This document shows positions 1 to 11,850 of a stretch of 64,000 nt of DNA, in pieces. Within the stretch, counting starts at the first letter, position 1. Every line of letters starts with the position of its first letter. The translations under genes and the position numbers were made by a program. The notes beneath the pieces were generated by a model. That model was not told where the DNA came from. It did not search any database and saw nothing but the letters and a program-made list of their open reading frames with translations. Location: positions 48,397,177 to 48,461,176 of the forward strand of contig OX578284.1 of NCBI GenBank assembly GCA_951217055.1, given 5' to 3'. The DNA is from Gerris lacustris. Taxonomy: Eukaryota; Arthropoda; Insecta; Hemiptera; Gerridae.

Positions 1-473
1 CCAAATTGCGGCTAAACTGAAAGTCGTATCGAAAAGCGGATAACACCACTTTAACCAATTTTAAATAATCTACAACTTTTGTCATATGACTTTTTGTCGT
101 AGGACCATCCCTTCTACCTTAAATAGTCATGTTTGTTATATTTTCGACTTTGAGCTCTTATATTATTCGAAATAATTGACCGATTTATTTCGGAACCAAA
201 TTGCGGCTAAATTGGCCGTTTTTTGAAATCCCGGATTGTATTGCAAAACTATAATCGATATTAGCTGTTTGTACGATGTAGTTTACACTGAGTTCTCTCT
301 TGCTCACGTATTGACACCACAACATTTCATGGAAGTCATGTGTGGGATTTCCACACCGGTACTTTTAGTAGGATTAAAATTTCAGTTCTTTCAATGCCGA
401 TATAGTTGTGTGAAAATGACAAAAAATGTATAAAATTCAATAATATACAAACTCCTCTATTAATATTTTGCTT
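1..473. other. Non-coding; short direct repeat
   Basis: No gene is recognised. The 16-mer ccaaattgcggctaaa occurs at 1-16 and again at 196-211, which suggests a tandemly arranged repeat entering from the left edge. A small 65-codon frame at 236-433 has no recognisable motif. Confidence 0.4.
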
Positions 474-760
474 CCGAGCTTTTCGATGGTAACGGAAGCT
501 GTGTGAAGAGCGATTTTTTTATGTCTTCCATTTCAAAAATTCCAAGACAGATATCCGTTTCAGTCATAAGAGAACATTTTTTCATTCTACTCGTCCGACT
601 TTAATGAAATTTAGATGAAAGGTCATAATGCCCATTGTTTGTCCCATATAAGTTTCAACCTTCTACGCTCATTTGTTTCTCTTTCACATGCGCACAAACA
701 TATATTTATTAACATCTGTAGCTTCAAAACAATGGGCAATTTGACAATAATGGGCTGAAA
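474..760 (+). mobile_element. Dispersed repeat family A, partial copy
   Basis: This matches the family that begins with a hairpin around GCTTCCGAGCTTACCGAAGG and goes on through a block about ccatataagtttcaacctt. Other copies lie at 13472, 24603/26334, 27848, 29870, 32633, 41280, 44738, 56085 and 62700. This copy lacks the distal end motif ttggcagtctatttt. Full copies are about 560-640 bases. No coding capacity is seen. Confidence 0.75.
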
Positions 761-2013
761 TGGTCCAAATTGGTACACAGGGGTACGGGGTACAAAAGTT
801 AAAATAGTATATGCCCTACATGATGCATGTTGTTGGAAAGCCCTTTAAGAGTACAGTTATTGTTGTTATGCTCAGTTTTTTCATATTTTCATTTAAAAGG
901 GGGGTAAAATATAAAAACAGGGAAAAAATGTTTTTTAATTAAAAATTAGAATTATTAATATTTTTGATCCGATTTCAGCTGTTTATAAATAAAAATGTTT
1001 ATTGTTTAGTATTAAAATGCACGCTCAGCTTGCAATATAATATTGCAAGCAGACAACTTCACTGCACACCAAGTTATATTGTCCTGGTTTCGTCATATTT
1101 CCTCTTTTCTATTGTGAGATCCTTGGTAATAAAACTTCTCACTTTTGTGAGAGTCGACATCCACAAGCATATACATCAACCCACCTATCTCTGTAGGTGG
1201 ATTTTATTCCAACATAAGGTACAAATCAACAAAAAGGATAACTTGGCATTTAAATATTCTTCACTAAAAGTAAGAAGTGATATCTTTTTAATTTATAAAA
1301 ACCTTCTTAATCTGCAGTGTGTAGAAAACTGTGACATATTCTCACATAACTCCAGTGATATTTTCTATGAATTTCTCTTATAATCTTGACTGTAACTATA
1401 CTCGTACTTATAAGCTTTTAAAAAAATAACATTTTATTTATAAAATGGATTGCATAGAAAATATTTGTTGATTGAAATTACATGTATTCACAACCTTTTT
1501 GTTTGGCTTGATGCCTAGAGAAGTGAGTTGGCATGACGAGAGATGGAACCATTAACTTCAGACTGCAATAACTCTGACCACGGATTGTCTTCAGAATGAG
1601 TTTAATTTCAGAGTGAAGGTTTAAGGAATGTGGAAGTAAAGGTGCCGGTTCTTATTTGAAATTATTTGCTCTTGGCACAGTGAGGTGGGTTGTGTTGTTC
1701 TCTGGCTCGTGTGTTCCTTTATTGCTTCTCTCAAGGGCTGGAAATGGCCTGTCTATTTTTCTCATTTTCACCTCCCCAAGTCGAATAGACTTCCTCCATT
1801 GTTTTATTCCTCTTCAGTTTTCTCTTTCATTACTCTCTATTATTTTTTTATGCTTTCATTACTACCGAATCGGTCTATTTCATCTCTCTCTATCTTTCAT
1901 ATTTTCTTTATCTAAAAACTATGATAATAGATAATTTATTATTTGTAGTTCCAATAAAAACTGAGCTTAATAACGTCAACTGATTTTAACACATACAACA
2001 ATTCAAAAACAAT
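761..2013. other. AT-rich, no gene recognised
   Basis: A 139-codon frame (964-1383, non-ATG start) has no motif I recognise and no exon signals. The stretch has a near-perfect 23-base palindrome at 1028-1050 (arms GCTTGCAATAT around one base) and a hairpin at 1182-1201 (CCACCTA / TAGGTGG). Nothing else is supportable. Confidence 0.4.
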
Positions 2014-2014
2014 A

Positions 2015-2149
2015 GGTTTGTTCCAACCACACTTCAAACTGGTTTGGAACTGTCCGACGCATGCGCATCGGGCCACATTTGAACGTTTTTTGCTAATGCT
2101 CATGCGTCGTACAGTTTGAAACTAGTTTGAGGTGTGGTTGGAACAAACC
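2015..2149. mobile_element. Mariner-type MITE with TA target duplication
   Basis: The element is 135 bases and mostly inverted repeat. The ends GGTTTGTTCCAACCACAC and GTGTGGTTGGAACAAACC are exact complements, and pairing continues with a few mismatches through CGACGCATG. It is bounded by TA on each side (2013-2014 and 2150-2151), which is the target duplication of the Tc1/mariner superfamily. It is non-autonomous and has no coding sequence. Confidence 0.85.
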
Positions 2150-2207
2150 TAATACGAGACTTGCTTGATGATGTCCGACAAACTATACATACTCTCAGTT
2201 TTAAATG

Positions 2208-3291
2208 ACTAATAATATGATGATTATCGTTGTGATGCATTTTTTTTACATATAAAAGAACGATTTTTCTTAAACCGAAAAGGTGTAAGAAAAAAGATTT
2301 TAGACATGTTGCTTAGGTGATACGTTTCGAAGCTGACTAAGGTCATCTTAAGTCTTTATTACTTATGAAGTCATTATTCCTTCTCTTTTGGAGAGCGTCA
2401 TAAATTGGTCGTTCAGTTCTAAAATTTAAAAAAATATATATACTATATTCAACTAACCTAATACAACACACACATTATTTAATAGTACATTACGCGTCGA
2501 GTGCGGAAAGTAGCATTTTGCAATGCGAGTGTGGAGTTTGCACCCGAGCGACAGCGAGGGTAGTAAAACCACACGAGCCATGCAAAATGCCGTTTTCGCA
2601 CGAGTTGCGTACCGTACTTTATCTACGATTGTTAAATTTAAATAATAAATACAGAAAAAAATAAACTTGCTGTATGTAAGTTCGTATTCTCTCTTGATAA
2701 AGATGGCATTGATTCTTGAGTTGAATTTTTTGCCGAGTTAATTATTTCTGGAGGAGTATTATTCTCCACATTTTCGTCAAAGTTACTTGATTCACTCTTT
2801 GTTTTTCACTAAAAACTCGATATAAGCAGTTACTTTAATAAAAGAATAGCAAATTAGTTTTGTTAAATGTAAACAAATTCGCTAATCGTGCGTAAAGCTG
2901 ATGAATCACTCTTCTTTGCCGCCCTAGAGTGGTAAAGAAGAGGAATTCTTCAGAACTATGAGACGCCGTTGCGCAATGAATACAAGTACGTAAAGAATCA
3001 CTTTCTCCGCATCTTACAGAGATACAATGTTTATATTTTGTAGCAATCGTAGATAAAATTATTTAACACGGCAAACAAATAATTTTAATAGTAACAACGT
3101 AAAAATTATTATAATAACAAAAACATCTATTACTAAAAAAACTAACAATAAAAAATAAAATTAAACGACTCTCTGAAGATGACCCTAGTCAGGGTCGAAA
3201 CGTATCACCTAAGTAACATGTCTTACGTTGTTTTTTCTTGCACCTAAAAATTCCATTACAACGTTAATCATCATAAAATATTAGGTGTTCA
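2208..3291. mobile_element. Fold-back element with arms of about 130 bases
   Basis: The left arm (about 2208-2349) and right arm (about 3163-3291) are inverted copies. They share TGATGATTA.CGTTGT at the outer ends and GTGATACGTTTCGA plus GACATGTT inside. The right arm reads CTGAAGATGACCC, then a loop, then GGGTCGAAACG, a small stem followed by GAAAC. The interior is occupied by a separate repeat (2488-2850 and beyond), so the structure is composite. No transposase is visible. Confidence 0.7.
2488..2850 (+). repeat. Dispersed repeat family C, copy 1
   Basis: The family starts with a fold-back of about 130 bases (GTGCGGAAAGTAGCATTTTGC pairs with GCAAAATGCCGTTTTCGCAC). It continues through a block containing aaacttgctgtatgtaagtt and gataaagatggcatt. 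Copies 2 and 3 are at 43478-43810 and 58701-59080. This copy lies inside the fold-back element at 2208-3291 and may extend to about 3060, where gcaatcgtagataaaat inverts the end of the first hairpin. Confidence 0.8.
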
Positions 3292-4212
3292 TAAACGTAA
3301 TGTTTGTATTTAATTACTAATAATAGTGTAATGTTATTTCTTTCATACTCAAACATATGTCACACTCGAGTACATTTAATGCATAAAAGGTTGTTTATGG
3401 CCACATTAAAATTTAATGGGGGAAGCGATAATTTAATGTGGAAGACTGATTCAAATCCTTTAAAATGGCCTTTGCTGATCCTCCCATTTCTTTTACACAC
3501 TTATTTCAGTTGTGTTATCCACCACAGATGGATTATTTAATAAATTAACTTTTATGCTGTCAGGATCCTAGTTTTGCCCATTATGATTTATTCCCGGTGC
3601 TGGAAGCTCCTTTGGAGTTCTTGAGTTCAATCCCTTTCACGAACTCAATAGAGTTGTAAAGAAATACGATTATTAGTTAGCAGTGAAGATCTAGCAAGCT
3701 AAATGTCACATTAAATGTGATGACATCAAAGTCTACGTCTTAATCAACAACACCCTCATCTAGATAGTTAGAGAGGTTGTAGAGATCGATGGAAAAAAGT
3801 CGAAGATCACAACAGAGAAGTTGGATTTATCTTGTGAAAACCAGCTGCAAAAGAGCAGCTGCAAGACGAAGAGCAGCAAAAGCAGCTGCAAGACAAGTTC
3901 CTGATTGATGAAAAACCTTGTTGATAAAATGTAAGTTACCAAAAGCTGTAAGCAATACTGCTAATACAAATAGTTAAGTACGAGACAACACTTTTTCAAA
4001 TACGAATAGATATTTTTTCTGTGGTTTTCCCATTCAGCTGCTGCACCCAAGTTTTTCGATACAACAAATCTAACACTATCTGGTTATTATTGAACCTCAT
4101 CATTATCTAAACTATTTATTGATATTAATGCGGTGAGAAGAATAAATATAAAGTCTTCTGGTCCTTTCACAAATATCACTTTTAACAAAAGCATGAAATA
4201 TTTATGTAATTT
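3292..4212. other. No gene recognised
   Basis: AT-rich DNA. A 130-base patch at 3840-3900 repeats AGCAGCTGCAAGACG-like words and gives low-complexity frames on both strands (Ser/Lys-rich on plus, Leu/Gln-rich on minus). It could be a decayed coding repeat, but no domain can be named. Confidence 0.35.
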
Positions 4213-4541
4213 ATTTTATCGCCCTCCACTTGTAAACATTCCTATCCTGAGCGGCCGGTAAAGTTCCATTTTACAGCCCAGGGGCCTGTAAGACTGCATG
4301 TTTTTTCTTTACAGGGCGAGTAGTAGTTCGAGAAGCGGCCGCTTCCTGGCCGGGCCGCGGCGAGCAAGAAGCGCTAGTAGTTCTCAGCGTCAGCTGTTCA
4401 ATTTGTAAACAATCAATATTTTTATAACTGCGGTTTGTTTTGGTTCTGATTGAAACTTAATATGCACTTATTGTTTTTGAAGATTACGGCAAAATTATTT
4501 ACGTGTTTTGTAATTAGTTTACATGTGGTGGGCGATAAAAT
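4213..4541. mobile_element. GC-rich MITE with 25-base inverted ends
   Basis: The left end attttatcgccctccact and the right end tggtgggcgataaaat are inverted copies over about 25 bases with two mismatches. The interior (4245-4385) is strikingly GC-rich, with GCGGCCGCTTCCTGGCC and GGGCCGCGGCG. It has no open frame of note. The target duplication is unclear and no superfamily is assigned. Confidence 0.65.
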
Positions 4542-4640
4542 AGTGTACGCACCACGAGCAGTAAGTGCCATGACAGGCCTCGGGCATTAAACGCACTCGT
4601 GCTTTCACACTTCGCCCTCGGCCTGTAATAACGCCCTTAC
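4542..4640. repeat. GC-rich inverted repeat
   Basis: ACAGGCCTCGGGCATTAA is partly complementary to CGCCCTCGGCCTGTAATAA, and CACGAGC/GCACTCGTG words recur. It abuts the MITE at 4213-4541 directly, so the two may be parts of a single larger element. Its words resemble those of family C. Confidence 0.45.
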
Positions 4641-5184
4641 TCTAGGTACGTAAATAGCTATTAATGTATTTCGTAAAAGTCTATATATTTGCATTCTTTC
4701 GATTGTTATGTAAACTTACGCCATTTCTTAATGGGAAACTTGATAAGACATTATGTACATTTTTTCTTCTTTGTAGCGCTCTTTCACTTAAATATTTTTG
4801 TACCACCTTTGCACTCACCAGGTCGAAATGTATGAAATATTTAAGGAGCACTCTTGTTTCTCCTGTAAGAATTCAATCCTGGCAAACACTTCACTTGGTC
4901 GCTAAGAAATATTTAATAACTCAAGCCATTATCTTTTTGTTCTTCTAAGTATCAGTTCGTGTCACTATGTCTTCTTTTTTTCAACAATTTTTCATGGTTT
5001 ATTATTTATGCAAACGAGTCTTCAGTGTAGGGATTTTCATTTTTTAACCCTTTGTGCTTTAATTTTTTTTTTTTTTTTTTTTCGAAATATAAAACAGATT
5101 GTCACAATGATTACTTTGTGCATCTTTAAATAAATAATAATGTGAAGTATTGGTGAGGGGGAAAAAGTAATAATTGGTATTGGT

Positions 5185-6165
5185 AAAAATTGATCAGGAA
5201 TAAAGACATCAGTTGTGTCTCTTAATAAGGAATAAAGAAATCAGTGGAGTTTTTTAATAAGAAATAAATAAATCAGTGGTCTTTTTGACATTTTTATGTT
5301 TTGGCTATGGAAACCTCAAAAAGCGTTATGTTACCTAAAAACTCAGAAAAGTGTGACAGGGATTCAGAATCCTATAGGAGGTTTGCAATCCAGTCTACAG
5401 CTGTAGGACCTTCCCCTACCGCGGACTCGAATGTAACCGAGGACGGGACGTGTAGGTTCGCCTGCCTTCGGTTCTCCCCCACTCTATAGCATGTAGCCCA
5501 GCGCTCTTCTACTCTACTACACTTAGTAAAGTCAAGTCTAGAGCAGCAGTTCTCAACCCACGTACCCCTTTTTGTGTAATTAACTGTTGGTATCCTGTAA
5601 AAACCACCCCTTATTTTTACAAATACTATTTACATTAGATGAAGTGTTGTTACACTACTGCTAATATTGCAACATCGTAGAAACAGCTGTAAATAGGTCA
5701 TTACTTTACTTCTTACGCACATAAACTCGAAAAACGACACCAAAAAGCGTCACATAAAAATGTCTCACTGTCTTGCAGACTCGTATGCAAGCAATTATTA
5801 TTTTGTTACCATTAGTAAAATACTCTGTTGTAGAATAATCTAAATTTAATATTTATAAGGAATAAAGAAATCTGTGGAATTTTTTAATAAGGAATTAATA
5901 AATCAGTGGATTTCTTTTAATAAGGAATAAATAAATCAGTGGATTTCTTTTAATACGGAATAAATAAATCAGTGGATTTCTTTTAATAAGGAATAAATAA
6001 ATCAGTGATATTTTTTATAAGGAATAAAGAAATTAGTGGAAATTTTTAATAAGGAATAAATGAATCAGTGGTAATTTTTATAAGGAATAAAGAAATCAGT
6101 GGAGTCTATCGATAAGGAATAAAGATGCAAAGGAGTCTCTTGATAAAGAATAAATACTCTTCACT
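5185..6165 (+). repeat. 33-bp minisatellite, two blocks
   Basis: The unit is GGAATAAATAAATCAGTGG plus a T-rich spacer. Exact 33-base spacing is seen at 5891, 5924, 5957 and 5990, with degenerate units on either side. Block 1 (about 5185-5290) has three units and block 2 (about 5855-6165) about nine. The intervening 5291-5854 is unrelated sequence, apparently an insertion into the array. Confidence 0.8.
5291..5854. other. Segment separating the two minisatellite blocks
   Basis: The part at 5370-5510 is GC-richer than its surroundings. At 5553 the words cagcagttctcaaccca followed by gtacccc resemble the CAGNGGTTCTCAACC terminus of hAT elements such as the Charlie group. I see no matching opposite terminus, so this is at most a hAT fragment. 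Confidence 0.35.
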
Positions 6166-7283
6166 CACTCTTCACAAAGAGTAACGTTATTTAAAAAGCT
6201 GCGTTCAACAACTAGTGGCCAACTTTAGTGCTTTATGTAAAAACGAAAAGCTTTAGTGTTGATGTTGAGAATTTTGGCAGTTATATTGAGAAATTTGACT
6301 CAGGACACAAATTTTCAGGACACAAACTCCTAACACAGGTTTTCTGTTTCAATGGTGGTTACCAAATGGTTGAAAGGTGTCTGTAAAATACTGTTATTTT
6401 TTGTAGTATTTACAGTGATAGACCACTTATGCTTGTAGAAAGAACCTAATAGTATGTAGATGTTAAATTCCTAGAGTATCCAAGAGTATATATTGCGTGC
6501 GCATAATATAATTTAAACAATAGACCAGTTATAAATAACAATTTATTTCTTTCTTCTATTGTTTTTAGTGAAGCTGCTTCCCAATAAATTTAATAATATA
6601 TATTCCCACGTTTGTTTCTAATTCTTTTTTTCCTAGCCTAAAGCGTATTTTTATTTTAGTCTGTGAACTTTTACCATGAAAACATGTTGCGTTTCTCTAC
6701 TCAAACCATAAACACTTACAGGTCTACCATAAACTTTCAAAGTTAGAACTTAGGAGAAGAAAAAACATGTCGGAAACATCCATAGCCTAGTCATAGCTGC
6801 TAGAGTTTTTTTCCTCTCATTCCCACTTATTTTGAGATTCTGGATGTAACAAAACTTTTTCCAATATCCTTCGCCTTAGGATAAGAATTTTTCTTCTTCT
6901 GTTGTAAAACTAAGCATAAGAAAAAAATATTTCTTAGTAGCGGAATCCCCTTAAGGTAGGAGTCTTCGGTTCTTGTTCTGGTATCCAAAGAAAAAACTTT
7001 TACACATCAAACTCCTAATGCTCTGCCATGAATCTTTTTTCTTCTTTACAAGCCTGCAACAATATTATATTTTTTTTGTTCCCTCGCTTTTATTTTACTT
7101 CTAATATAGTAAAACTTAATCTCGGTTTAACTGTATTTTATTAAATTTGTTTGTTGGAAGAAATTGCATTTCATTCATTTAATAAAGAAACAAATACATT
7201 ATTTTATAGTTCATTTTTAAACATTTTATATTTTATTTAAAACGTAATTCCTTTAGTATTTAAAACTTATATACTTTATTTAT

Positions 7284-7372
<89 letters not shown>

Positions 7373-9544
7373 ATTTAATATACAACAGTTTAAAAGCTAT
7401 ATCTTACAAAATGTGATAATAAAATATATAATAAAAAAGTAAAATAAGTAATAAACTAGAATAATACTTATGAAATATAATATTAAACTTTATTTTCAAT
7501 TTGCTAAGTTTATTTAATACTTTTATAGTAATTTGTACTGCCAGATCCCATTCTCTGTGTGAGTAGGAGTTGTATTACAAAGGTCATCCTTAAGCACGTT
7601 TTGGTAGACATGATCAGGGTAAAACTAATTGATTTTTAATTTTTTGTATATAAATGAACAGAACATTTTCTTTATTAATTAATTTATTTTTTATATATTT
7701 ACTGTAACCCTGTAAAGATTTTTTATTGCTCCAATGAAAATGAAAAAAAATTATAATACATTGTATACAAAAATAATGTTATATAAAAGAAATTTTACAA
7801 TATATACTTAATTTTTTAAACTTATTACAAGAAAATTGTTCCTTTTGTAGAGCATATTGTTGTTTAGTGGAAAGAAGAATTTTAGAGTTGTATTAATGGT
7901 ACTTTAAACATTGTGGTGGTGTGTTAAAAAATATGTTTTTATAAATATAAATTTATCATCGCATCATTTAATATCCATTTGTTGTTTTATTACTCGTTGC
8001 CTACCTCTACCTCTCGTTTATTGTACGTTAGGTTGGGTCTTCCATATTCTTTTCCTTAAAATTCTCTATTACACAAAAGAGGCAATCTAGAGGAAGACTG
8101 CTTTCCCGGTAATAACTACCTATAAATAAAATTCTTGGTATATATACAAGCATTCTACCATCTAAAACCCCTCTTTTCCTCAGGGTTTTTAGAAGGTAGA
8201 AAAGAGTCAGGTATTACACACTTGATGAAACTCATGGCTTGCCTTGCTTCGGTCAGGTATAACGGAGACATCGTTTTATAACTGGAACCTCGTGTTTTCC
8301 CGTACTTTACACAGATATAACCTCATCTCCTTTTTATTTAGTTTTACAACGATGTCATTTCGTTGGTTTAGTGGGGCTATTCACAAAAATAACTTCGGAA
8401 AAGCAAAGATAATTTTAGGGAGGACTTTTTTAAAAATTGAAGAGAAAAAGTCATTTGTTAAAATTACTTTCGATATAAAAGGTTATAACAGGATTAAGGT
8501 TATAGAGAAAGGTTAAGTTAGTAATATGTTTTGTGGTTTCAACTAGAGATTTAAATGTTTCTTTATTATCGTAATAAATGCATTATTGCAACATATATTA
8601 TTATACCTTCAATGCACCATAACTAAAAAGATTAAGAGTTATGTCTATCATTACCCTTCATGAAGCCATAAAATGTCCCTTGAAGTAACACTGCATCGCT
8701 CAATTACATGCATCCATACTATAAGTTCATTTTATGTAAAGATAACATATATATGTCATAACCCTATATTGTCTTCTTCTCCATCTTGGGGAGCGATACA
8801 GCCTGCAAAAGGTATTTGACAACTTAGCCTACCAGCTAGGTTCGTCCAATGAATTCTTAGGTCCTTCTCCTCATCTTCTATCAATCTTGTCATCGGTTGC
8901 CTCTTCTTTAAAGCTCTGTATTATTCGTTCATCGAAATCGTACGGATTCTGTAAAAATTGTCAATGATTACGATTTTTCTGAATTCGGTTTTTCGGGAGA
9001 GCAGTCTTGATTGATGACAATTTCCTATAGTGCCTAACACTTTCGACACGTTGCGTTGGTCAGTCGGGGTTATGTCAGTATGACATGGGATCTAAAAAGG
9101 AGCGGGTTCTGTAATTAAAATTTGTTTATGAAAATGATAGTTACATTTTCAACATTTTTAGGTTCTCAAATAAATGATCTGATAATGATGATTCTGCCAT
9201 GAGACATTTGGTCATAAGCATTTATAATAATCATAAATTTTAAACATGATCAAAATAATTTAGCTTTTAGTTCAGCCAAACCCTGCCCTTGACATCTCTC
9301 AATCAATCCCGTCAATGACAAATATGTGCTAGCCTATGTGACCACAAAGTGATCAAAATAGTTCTATTTATTTATTGACTCAATAGATTTATTTTTAAAA
9401 TTATCTCTTACTGCTACAATTATCTTTACTATGACTTTATGATTATCTACCTTCCTTCACATTTACAATTAATTCCAAAAGCATGTTTATTGTACAGCTC
9501 TAACCTTGTAAATTAATTTCATGAGTTCGCGACTATATATATAT
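6166..9544. other. AT-rich, no gene recognised
   Basis: Apart from the (TA)n tract at 7286-7369 and a hairpin at 8160-8192 (TCTAAAACCC with GGGTTTTTAGA), nothing is supported. The 90-codon frame at 8244-8516 has ordinary composition, no motif and no splice context. Confidence 0.4.
7286..7369. repeat. (TA)n microsatellite
   Basis: About 42 uninterrupted TA units. Similar tracts occur at 20376-20467, 23662-23735 and 48359-48449. Confidence 0.98.
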
Positions 9545-9717
9545 AATTTTAAGTTTTTGGTGGTATTCATACTATGGAAAGTTTAAATTTTAATTTAAAT
9601 CAAATTATAATTATTATTAACACTGGGAGACAGACAGAGAAAAATAGACTCCCGGCGCTGGAGTCTATTTTTCTCATTCTGTCTCCCAGTGTTAATAATA
9701 ATTATAATTTGATTTAA
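9545..9717. mobile_element. Palindromic element, copy 1
   Basis: 9595-9717 is a near-perfect palindrome. Arms of about 58 bases start TTAAATCAAATTATAATT and meet at a 7-base loop (cggcgct) between GACTCC and GGAGTC. The 50 bases upstream (aagtttttggtggtattcat onward) are shared with copy 2 at 36796-36966, so the mobile unit is longer than the palindrome. No coding sequence. Confidence 0.85.
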
Positions 9718-10889
9718 GTTGTATTTTGTTTGACTCAATTTTTTCAAGGATAGGAAAAGGTCTCTCACATTTAGTTTTTTTATCAATAGTGATTAACGAC
9801 GTTTCAGAAGCAGGTATTCCACTCATCATACGTTAATAGCCATTTGAAGCACTTCGTATACGGGGTTGATTCTGACGAAGACAGTTTTGATTGATTACGA
9901 TTTAACCATTAGGTGATTATGCGTATCTTCTGTCCATAGGTGGGAATTTTAAGTGCTCAATTCGATTTTCTGTTAAAATTTCGAAAAAGAAGGATTATTC
10001 CATCAACATTGTTTATTCCTGCGGCTTAATGGTTTGTTACATTTAACTACCAGGTTACAGTTAATTGGCTTTAAATTATGAACTAATTTATCAGAGATGT
10101 ATCGTTTTTCTTTTTTCGTTCCTCTAGTTTATAGCCTGTTTTTCTCTCTCTCTCTTCTCTCCATGGATTGTTAGGGTCCGTGACCGCGACGCTCGGTTTA
10201 TGATACATGGGAAAAGGCATTTCGGGCGCAGAGCCCGGTTTGACAAGGAACGAATGAATCTAGCCTCTCTCCACTCGACAGACCCTCTCCAACACGGTCT
10301 CGTACGAGCACCCTCTCGGTAACGTTTCGGTAATTTATCAGCCAGTTGTCAAGCGTTTCCGGTCTCACAGGAGGATGAGACTGAAAGTGAAAAATAGCGT
10401 AAAATTGGGGTCACCACTAGTATATGTTTTTTGTGTAAAAAACCTAGTTCTTGCTTGACATCATGGAAGGAACAGTAGATTTTTTTAAACGTGTCTCTGA
10501 AATTTAATTTTAGAGTTACAAAAGATAATGTTTGCACCATGATATATTTGTATTACAGTTCGTAATTGTTGCTTAGATTTATGTTATTCGCCTCTTTATG
10601 TTAACGCTTTCCTACACATGTAATGCCTCAGCCCAGTTTATAGGATTTTTTTCGAACATTTTAATCAAATTTTCATCTCATTGCCAATCAAGATCGATAT
10701 AATTGCTTCTTTACATAAATTATTACTGCTTTTTATTAGTTATTAGCGCGTTATTTACATACATTTTTAATGTTTTCTCTTGTCTTTCTTCTACTTGAGA
10801 ATATAGGTTCCTAGTAAATAAAAATATTTATCAAGTAAAAATAAGTAACAAAGGTTTTGTTCTATGATGTCTTTCTCCTCTTCAACTAA
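9718..10889. other. Non-repetitive stretch with a CpG-rich patch
   Basis: No gene is recognised. Around 10170-10340 the sequence becomes CpG-rich (gtccgtgaccgcgacgctcg, ggcgcagagcccgg) and matches no other part of the window. It could be an unannotated exon, a promoter or a conserved element, but frames there are short. Confidence 0.35.
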
Positions 10890-11126
10890 AGGGCCCCATA
10901 CACACTTTAACATGTTGTACAACATTGTCTTTCAACCTAGTTGAACAACTTGCTCATACCCCCTCCAACTGTTTCACACAACATTATATTCGCCCTCCAA
11001 ATATTTACATCAATACAACATGTTTGTCCAATTTGTAAGTTTGTCTCTCAACCAGCCCATATACTACCTAACTTTAACTATAACACAACCAAGTTGGACA
11101 GCAAGTTAAAGTGTGTATGGGATCCT
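10890..11126. mobile_element. MITE with AGGGCCCCATACACAC ends
   Basis: The left end AGGGCCCCATACACACTTTA and the inverted right end (reading AGGATCCCATACACACTTTA on the other strand) match in 18 of 20 places. TAA words lie at both boundaries. The termini resemble those of the AGGCCCCCATACACG family at 57120, which suggests a related PIF/Harbinger-type family with TWA target sites. The interior is AT-rich and non-coding. Confidence 0.65.
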
Positions 11127-11539
11127 AAGGTCTACAATTAGTTCCAGTGTTGTCTACTAGTCTACTAGAACTAATCTCAGAGGCACTGCTCCTTAACCTA
11201 ACACAACTATAACAGGACTGGCTTGAAAGTAAGCTAAACTAAGCAGGATTTAGTGCCTTTCTGCAACAGGTGTAGAAATAGCTCATAGGAAAAAGCATTT
11301 AGATGAGGGCGAACTAGACAACGCTTTCGTTTATCGCCTTTAATGTAAAGGAAATATGATAAAGGAACTATGATCTTATATTTTAAATTTTATAATTATT
11401 GCTTTTATTATAATGATAACTGATAATACAAATATTAATTACATAAATATTTTTTACTATTGTACCGACATTATTATAACTCCGTCTTGGTAATTATACA
11501 ATACAGCAATAGAACCAATAAACGTAATGAAATCCTTTC

Positions 11540-11850
11540 AATCCAGCCAAATCGTTTGCACGCGATACCCGCATTAATAAGCACAAATTAATGCATTAAT
11601 ATTCAACTTAAATGGCACATTTGTCCCCATAACGCGGACCGACTTTTACACAATCGCCGAGTATTATTCGCCTCGTCGATACAAGCTATGACTCGTCCCA
11701 AAAAAACCGCTCCTACCACGGTGCAACACAAGTGGCGAGGCGATTGACGCGGTGAATGATAACCAACATATTCCGAAAATGCAGATGCGAAATAAAAAGA
11801 TAAAATCGTCGAACTTTCCTGTAGTGTGCCAATAAAATCTCGCCTGTTAT
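11540..11850. promoter_or_regulatory. Candidate conserved non-coding or enhancer-like stretch
   Basis: CpG-rich, apparently single-copy DNA set in AT-rich surroundings. It contains a cluster of homeodomain-type TAAT cores (attaataagcac, aattaatgcattaatatt). It also contains cacgcgatacccgc, aacgcggaccgac, cctcgtcgatac and cgattgacgcggtg, and several CG dinucleotides. No long frame is present. The regulatory role is inference from composition only. Confidence 0.3.

Noticed and set aside
964..1383. 139-codon frame
   Set aside because: It has a non-ATG start, no recognisable motif, composition as in the flanks and no exon signals. A chance frame of this size is plausible in 64 kb searched in six frames.
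3840..3905. Copia-like gag relic in the Ser/Lys/Gln-rich patch
   Set aside because: Only low-complexity residues are present; no gag or zinc-knuckle motif can be seen.
8244..8516. 90-codon frame
   Set aside because: No family resemblance and no supporting context.
8760..8940. Possible LINE C-terminal relic on the minus strand
   Set aside because: The translated pattern is too weak to match any LINE end convincingly.
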